Made by a program: the position numbers and the translations under genes. The notes under the pieces are model-generated. The model was not told the DNA's origin and did no database searches. It was given only the letters and a program-made list of their open reading frames with translations. A stretch of 8,102 nucleotides of DNA. Origin: an uncultured Flavobacteriales bacterium (lineage in GTDB: Bacteria; Bacteroidota; Bacteroidia; Flavobacteriales; Crocinitomicaceae). Below, piece after piece: positions 5,472 to 8,102 of this stretch; the stretch's first letter is position 1; every line of letters starts with the position of its first letter. The stretch covers positions 1 to 8,102 of the forward strand of contig CAMPIU010000122.1 of assembly GCA_946886545.1 (NCBI GenBank), in the 5' to 3' direction.

Positions 5472-7784
5472 ATGAATTATTTGGACGGATTAAACGAAAG
5501 TCAACGCATTGCAGTAGAGAACTTTGAAGGACCCACAATGGTGATAGCCGGAGCAGGATCAGGAAAAACAAGGGTACTTACTATGCGGATTGCTTTCATG
5601 ATTGATCACGGGATTGATCCGTTCAATATTTTAGCGCTTACTTTCACCAATAAAGCTGCGAAAGAGATGACTGAACGGATCGGTTCAATTATCGGATCCA
5701 GCGAGGCGAAAAACATTACAATGGGTACCTTTCACTCTGTTTTTGCACGCATTCTCAGAATCAATGCAGACCGCCTGGGTTATCCGCAAAACTTCACCAT
5801 CTACGACACACAGGATACGAAAAGCTTGTTGAAGGATATTATCAAGGAACTGAACCTCGATGATAAAATCTACAAGCCAAGTATGGTTTACGGGCGCATA
5901 TCGGCGGCAAAAAACAATTTGCTCTCAGCAGATGATTATGCTCAGAATCCGGAGATCATGGACGAAGACAAGATCAGTCAGCGACCGGAGCTTGCTCGGA
6001 TCTATAAAGCATATGCCGTCAGATGTTTTAAAGCCGGTGCAATGGACTTTGATGATTTATTGTACCAAACAAATATACTCCTGCGTGATTTCCCGGATGT
6101 GCTTTCTTATTACCAGCACAAATTCAAATACATTTTGGTGGATGAGTACCAGGATACCAATTATGCCCAATATTTGATCGTTAAGAAATTGGCAGCTGTT
6201 TATGAAAACATTTGTGTCGTTGGAGATGATGCTCAAAGTATCTACTCATTCCGGGGTGCAAATATTCAGAACATCCTGAACTTCAGAAATGACTATCCGG
6301 ACTACAACTTATATAAACTGGAACAAAATTACCGGAGTACACAAAACATTGTTGATGCTGCTAACAGCGTTATTTCGAAGAACAAAGACCAGATCAAAAA
6401 AAGCGTATGGACCAATAATGACAAAGGAAACCTGATTCGTGTAATTCGCGCAATGACGGATAACGAAGAGGGTAAGATTATTGCGAATAAGATCTTTGAT
6501 GTCAAGCATCAGGAAACCGGTGACTGGACAGACTTCGCGATTCTTTATCGGACCAACCGTCAATCCCGTGCCTTTGAGGAAGCCTTAAGAAAGATGAATA
6601 TCCCATATAAAATCTATGGAGGCCTTTCATTTTACCAGCGTAAAGAGATCAAAGATATCTTAGCATACTTCCGCTTAACTGCCAATCAGAAAGATGAAGA
6701 GGCCCTTAAACGTGTTATTAATTATCCGAAACGGGGAATCGGAAAGACCTCATGGGAGAATATAATCATTGCGGCAAATCATCATGATGTGGCTATTTGG
6801 GATGTTATTTCAGAATTCGGTAAATACCCGGTTTCCATTCCGACAGCTACAAAACAGAAGATTTCTGAATTTGTGATCATGATCCAAAGTTTCACTGCTC
6901 AGTTGAATTCTCAAAACGCTTATCAGTTAGCACAAACAATTGCAAAGAGTTCCGGAATTCTGAAAGAATTGTACTCTGAGAAAGACAAAGGACCTGAAGA
7001 AGTTGAACGTTATCAAAACATCGAAGAATTACTGGCTGCAATCAAAGAATTTACGGTTCAAAGAGGAGAAGAAGATCCGGCCACTTTAGCGGATTTCATG
7101 ATTGATGTTGCACTTCTCACAGATGCCGACAATGAAAAAGAAGAGGATAAAAACAAGATAAGTTTGATGACCATCCACTCCAGTAAAGGTTTGGAGTTTA
7201 AGCATGTTTACCTGGTTGGTTTAGAAGAGAACCTATTCCCCTCTCAGCTTTCCATTAATTCGAGAACTGAACTGGAAGAAGAACGACGCTTATTTTATGT
7301 AGCTGTGACGAGAGCAGAGAAGAACTGCACGATCTCTTATGCAGCATCCCGTTTTCAATGGGGGAACCTAATCTCATCCGAACCCAGCAGATTCATTTCA
7401 GAAATCGACCCTGATTATTTAAGTTTTGAAACCGCTTATGGTGCTCCGCAGGGTGGAGGACGTTCCTTAAACTCAGGAAGAGGTGGATTTGACAGACCTT
7501 TTACAGGTGGGCTAAACAGAATGCCCGGATCAACAAGCAGTCAAACCACGGCTCCTCGAGGATTAAAAAGCATGTCCGAATTAAATTCGAAATCCGGCAC
7601 CGGAGACACCAATATTGATATCAAAGTTGGTTACAATGTAGAACACGAAAGATTCGGAAAAGGAAAGGTCACCAAATTAGAAGGAAGCGGAGTGGATCGG
7701 AAAGCAACCATTTTCTTTCCGCATGCAGGAGCTAAAACTTTGCTATTGAAATTTGCTAAATTGACAATCCTGGATATTGAATAA
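5472..7784 (+). CDS. pcrA: PcrA/UvrD-type superfamily 1A ATP-dependent DNA helicase
   Basis: This is a 770-residue cytoplasmic 3'-5' DNA helicase. Known relatives act in nucleotide excision repair, in clearing RecA or stalled RNA polymerase, and in replication restart. All SF1A motifs are present and intact: the Q motif LNESQ (7-11), Walker A GAGSGKT (27-33), motif Ia ALTFTNKAAKEM (55-66), Walker B VDEYQDT (223-229), motif III GDDAQSIYSFRGA (251-263), motif IV YRSTQNI (287-293), motif V TIHSSKGLEF (567-576) and motif VI VAVTRAEK (610-617). A Gly/Arg/Ser-rich linker (about 655-710) leads to a small C-terminal beta domain (about 718-770, beginning VGYNVEHERFGKGKV). That domain matches the Tudor-like module that in PcrA/UvrD contacts RNA polymerase. 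The ATG start is fixed by the Q motif lying only 7 residues in. The length is normal for the family; PcrA and UvrD names cannot be separated here. Confidence 0.96.
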   Translation: MNYLDGLNESQRIAVENFEGPTMVIAGAGSGKTRVLTMRIAFMIDHGIDPFNILALTFTNKAAKEMTERIGSIIGSSEAKNITMGTFHSVFARILRINADRLGYPQNFTIYDTQDTKSLLKDIIKELNLDDKIYKPSMVYGRISAAKNNLLSADDYAQNPEIMDEDKISQRPELARIYKAYAVRCFKAGAMDFDDLLYQTNILLRDFPDVLSYYQHKFKYILVDEYQDTNYAQYLIVKKLAAVYENICVVGDDAQSIYSFRGANIQNILNFRNDYPDYNLYKLEQNYRSTQNIVDAANSVISKNKDQIKKSVWTNNDKGNLIRVIRAMTDNEEGKIIANKIFDVKHQETGDWTDFAILYRTNRQSRAFEEALRKMNIPYKIYGGLSFYQRKEIKDILAYFRLTANQKDEEALKRVINYPKRGIGKTSWENIIIAANHHDVAIWDVISEFGKYPVSIPTATKQKISEFVIMIQSFTAQLNSQNAYQLAQTIAKSSGILKELYSEKDKGPEEVERYQNIEELLAAIKEFTVQRGEEDPATLADFMIDVALLTDADNEKEEDKNKISLMTIHSSKGLEFKHVYLVGLEENLFPSQLSINSRTELEEERRLFYVAVTRAEKNCTISYAASRFQWGNLISSEPSRFISEIDPDYLSFETAYGAPQGGGRSLNSGRGGFDRPFTGGLNRMPGSTSSQTTAPRGLKSMSELNSKSGTGDTNIDIKVGYNVEHERFGKGKVTKLEGSGVDRKATIFFPHAGAKTLLLKFAKLTILDIE

Positions 7785-7813
7785 AAAAAGGTGTTTGTTA
7801 ACCAAACACCTTT
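7783..7813 (-). terminator. Intrinsic terminator between helicase and GLPGLI genes, bidirectional but stronger leftward
   Basis: A perfect 11-bp stem pairs 7787-7797 (AAAGGTGTTTG) with 7803-7813 (CAAACACCTTT) around a 5-nt loop. Read leftward, the A run at 7783-7789 becomes a 7-T tract that includes the base of the stem, giving a classic terminator for the GLPGLI gene 23 bp upstream. Read rightward, the hairpin follows the helicase stop by 2 bp but is trailed by CAATCTATAC before any T run, so it should work less well for the helicase. Confidence 0.8.
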
Positions 7814-7836
7814 CAATCTATACTTTTATTGAACGT

Positions 7837-8102
7837 TTACCAATAAAACATTCCCGTAATTATTCGGTCACCATAAGGCTGCCCCTTCAATTTTTCGGTT
7901 AAATCAGCTATCAGCTCTGCTTGCGTGTATTGTTTCCCCTTTTTCTTTGGTTGTGCAATTTGTTCTGCAGTTGGCGCAACAACATCTACTTTTTTGGCAA
8001 AATACACAATACTTCCGTCTTCAGTCGCCAATCCAAGAACTGCACCGGGCAAACCCTGGATATTTTCCGGCCCTACCGTTGCGATAATATCCGTTGTGTA
8101 CC
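7837..8102 (-). CDS. GLPGLI family protein, C-terminal part (5' end beyond the window)
   Basis: The frame is open from its TAA (complement of 7837-7839) through the right edge of the window, so at least 88 residues are present and the N-terminus is missing. An apparent start at 8052 is only a TTG Leu codon inside the gene. Reading on upstream gives YTTDIIATVGPENIQGLPGA at the visible N-terminal end. This matches the hallmark of the GLPGLI family, a GP segment followed by the GLPG motif and a beta-strand region (VLGLATEDG, IVYFAKKVDV). A Lys-rich segment (QPKKKGKQ) and a short tail ending GMFYW follow. GLPGLI proteins are typically secreted proteins of Bacteroidota with no established function. 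The signal peptide cannot be checked here. The family call rests on the motif alone. Confidence 0.75.
   Translation of the reverse strand, partial: YTTDIIATVGPENIQGLPGAVLGLATEDGSIVYFAKKVDVVAPTAEQIAQPKKKGKQYTQAELIADLTEKLKGQPYGDRIITGMFYW

Noticed and set aside
1..8102. Search for CRISPR arrays, tRNA or rRNA genes, IS elements and phage or defence genes
   Set aside because: No spaced identical repeats, cloverleaf, transposase motif or defence-family motif was seen. The helicase is a standard housekeeping PcrA/UvrD with no defence partner beside it.

Overview
The window looks like chromosomal DNA of a Bacteroidota bacterium, probably a member of the Flavobacteriales. The evidence is a type IX secretion (T9SS) type A sorting domain, a GLPGLI-family protein, signal peptides followed by Gln, and exact matches to the Bacteroidota promoter element TAnnTTTG upstream of three genes. 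None of the genes has an obvious Shine-Dalgarno site. The DNA is moderately AT-rich. Genus-level placement is not possible from this window alone.

Layout: five genes alternate strictly in strand (-, +, -, +, -), so none shares an operon with another inside the window. (1) Minus strand, 58-972: a secreted T9SS cargo protein with an N-terminal domain I do not recognise. (2) Plus strand, 1108-3744: a periplasmic glycoside hydrolase family 3 enzyme with an inserted PA14 domain. (3) Minus strand, 3734-5176: a GH29 alpha-L-fucosidase that overlaps the GH3 gene tail-to-tail by 11 bp. (4) Plus strand, 5472-7784: a PcrA/UvrD superfamily 1A DNA helicase. (5) Minus strand, 7837 to the window edge: the C-terminal part of a GLPGLI-family protein. 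A terminator hairpin lies between genes 4 and 5.

The GH3 and GH29 enzymes could together remove terminal sugars (a beta-linked hexose or pentose, and alpha-L-fucose) from a fucosylated oligosaccharide in the periplasm. No SusC/SusD pair or sugar regulator is visible, so this is not a recognisable polysaccharide utilisation locus. The helicase is a housekeeping gene.

I see no clear new multi-gene system. The least ordinary signals are non-coding: a degenerate 11-bp tandem array (5243-5319) between the fucosidase and helicase genes, a perfect 10-bp inverted repeat flanking the divergent promoter region (981-990 and 1081-1090), and promoter -7 boxes so close to the start codons that the GH3 and helicase mRNAs may be leaderless or nearly so.
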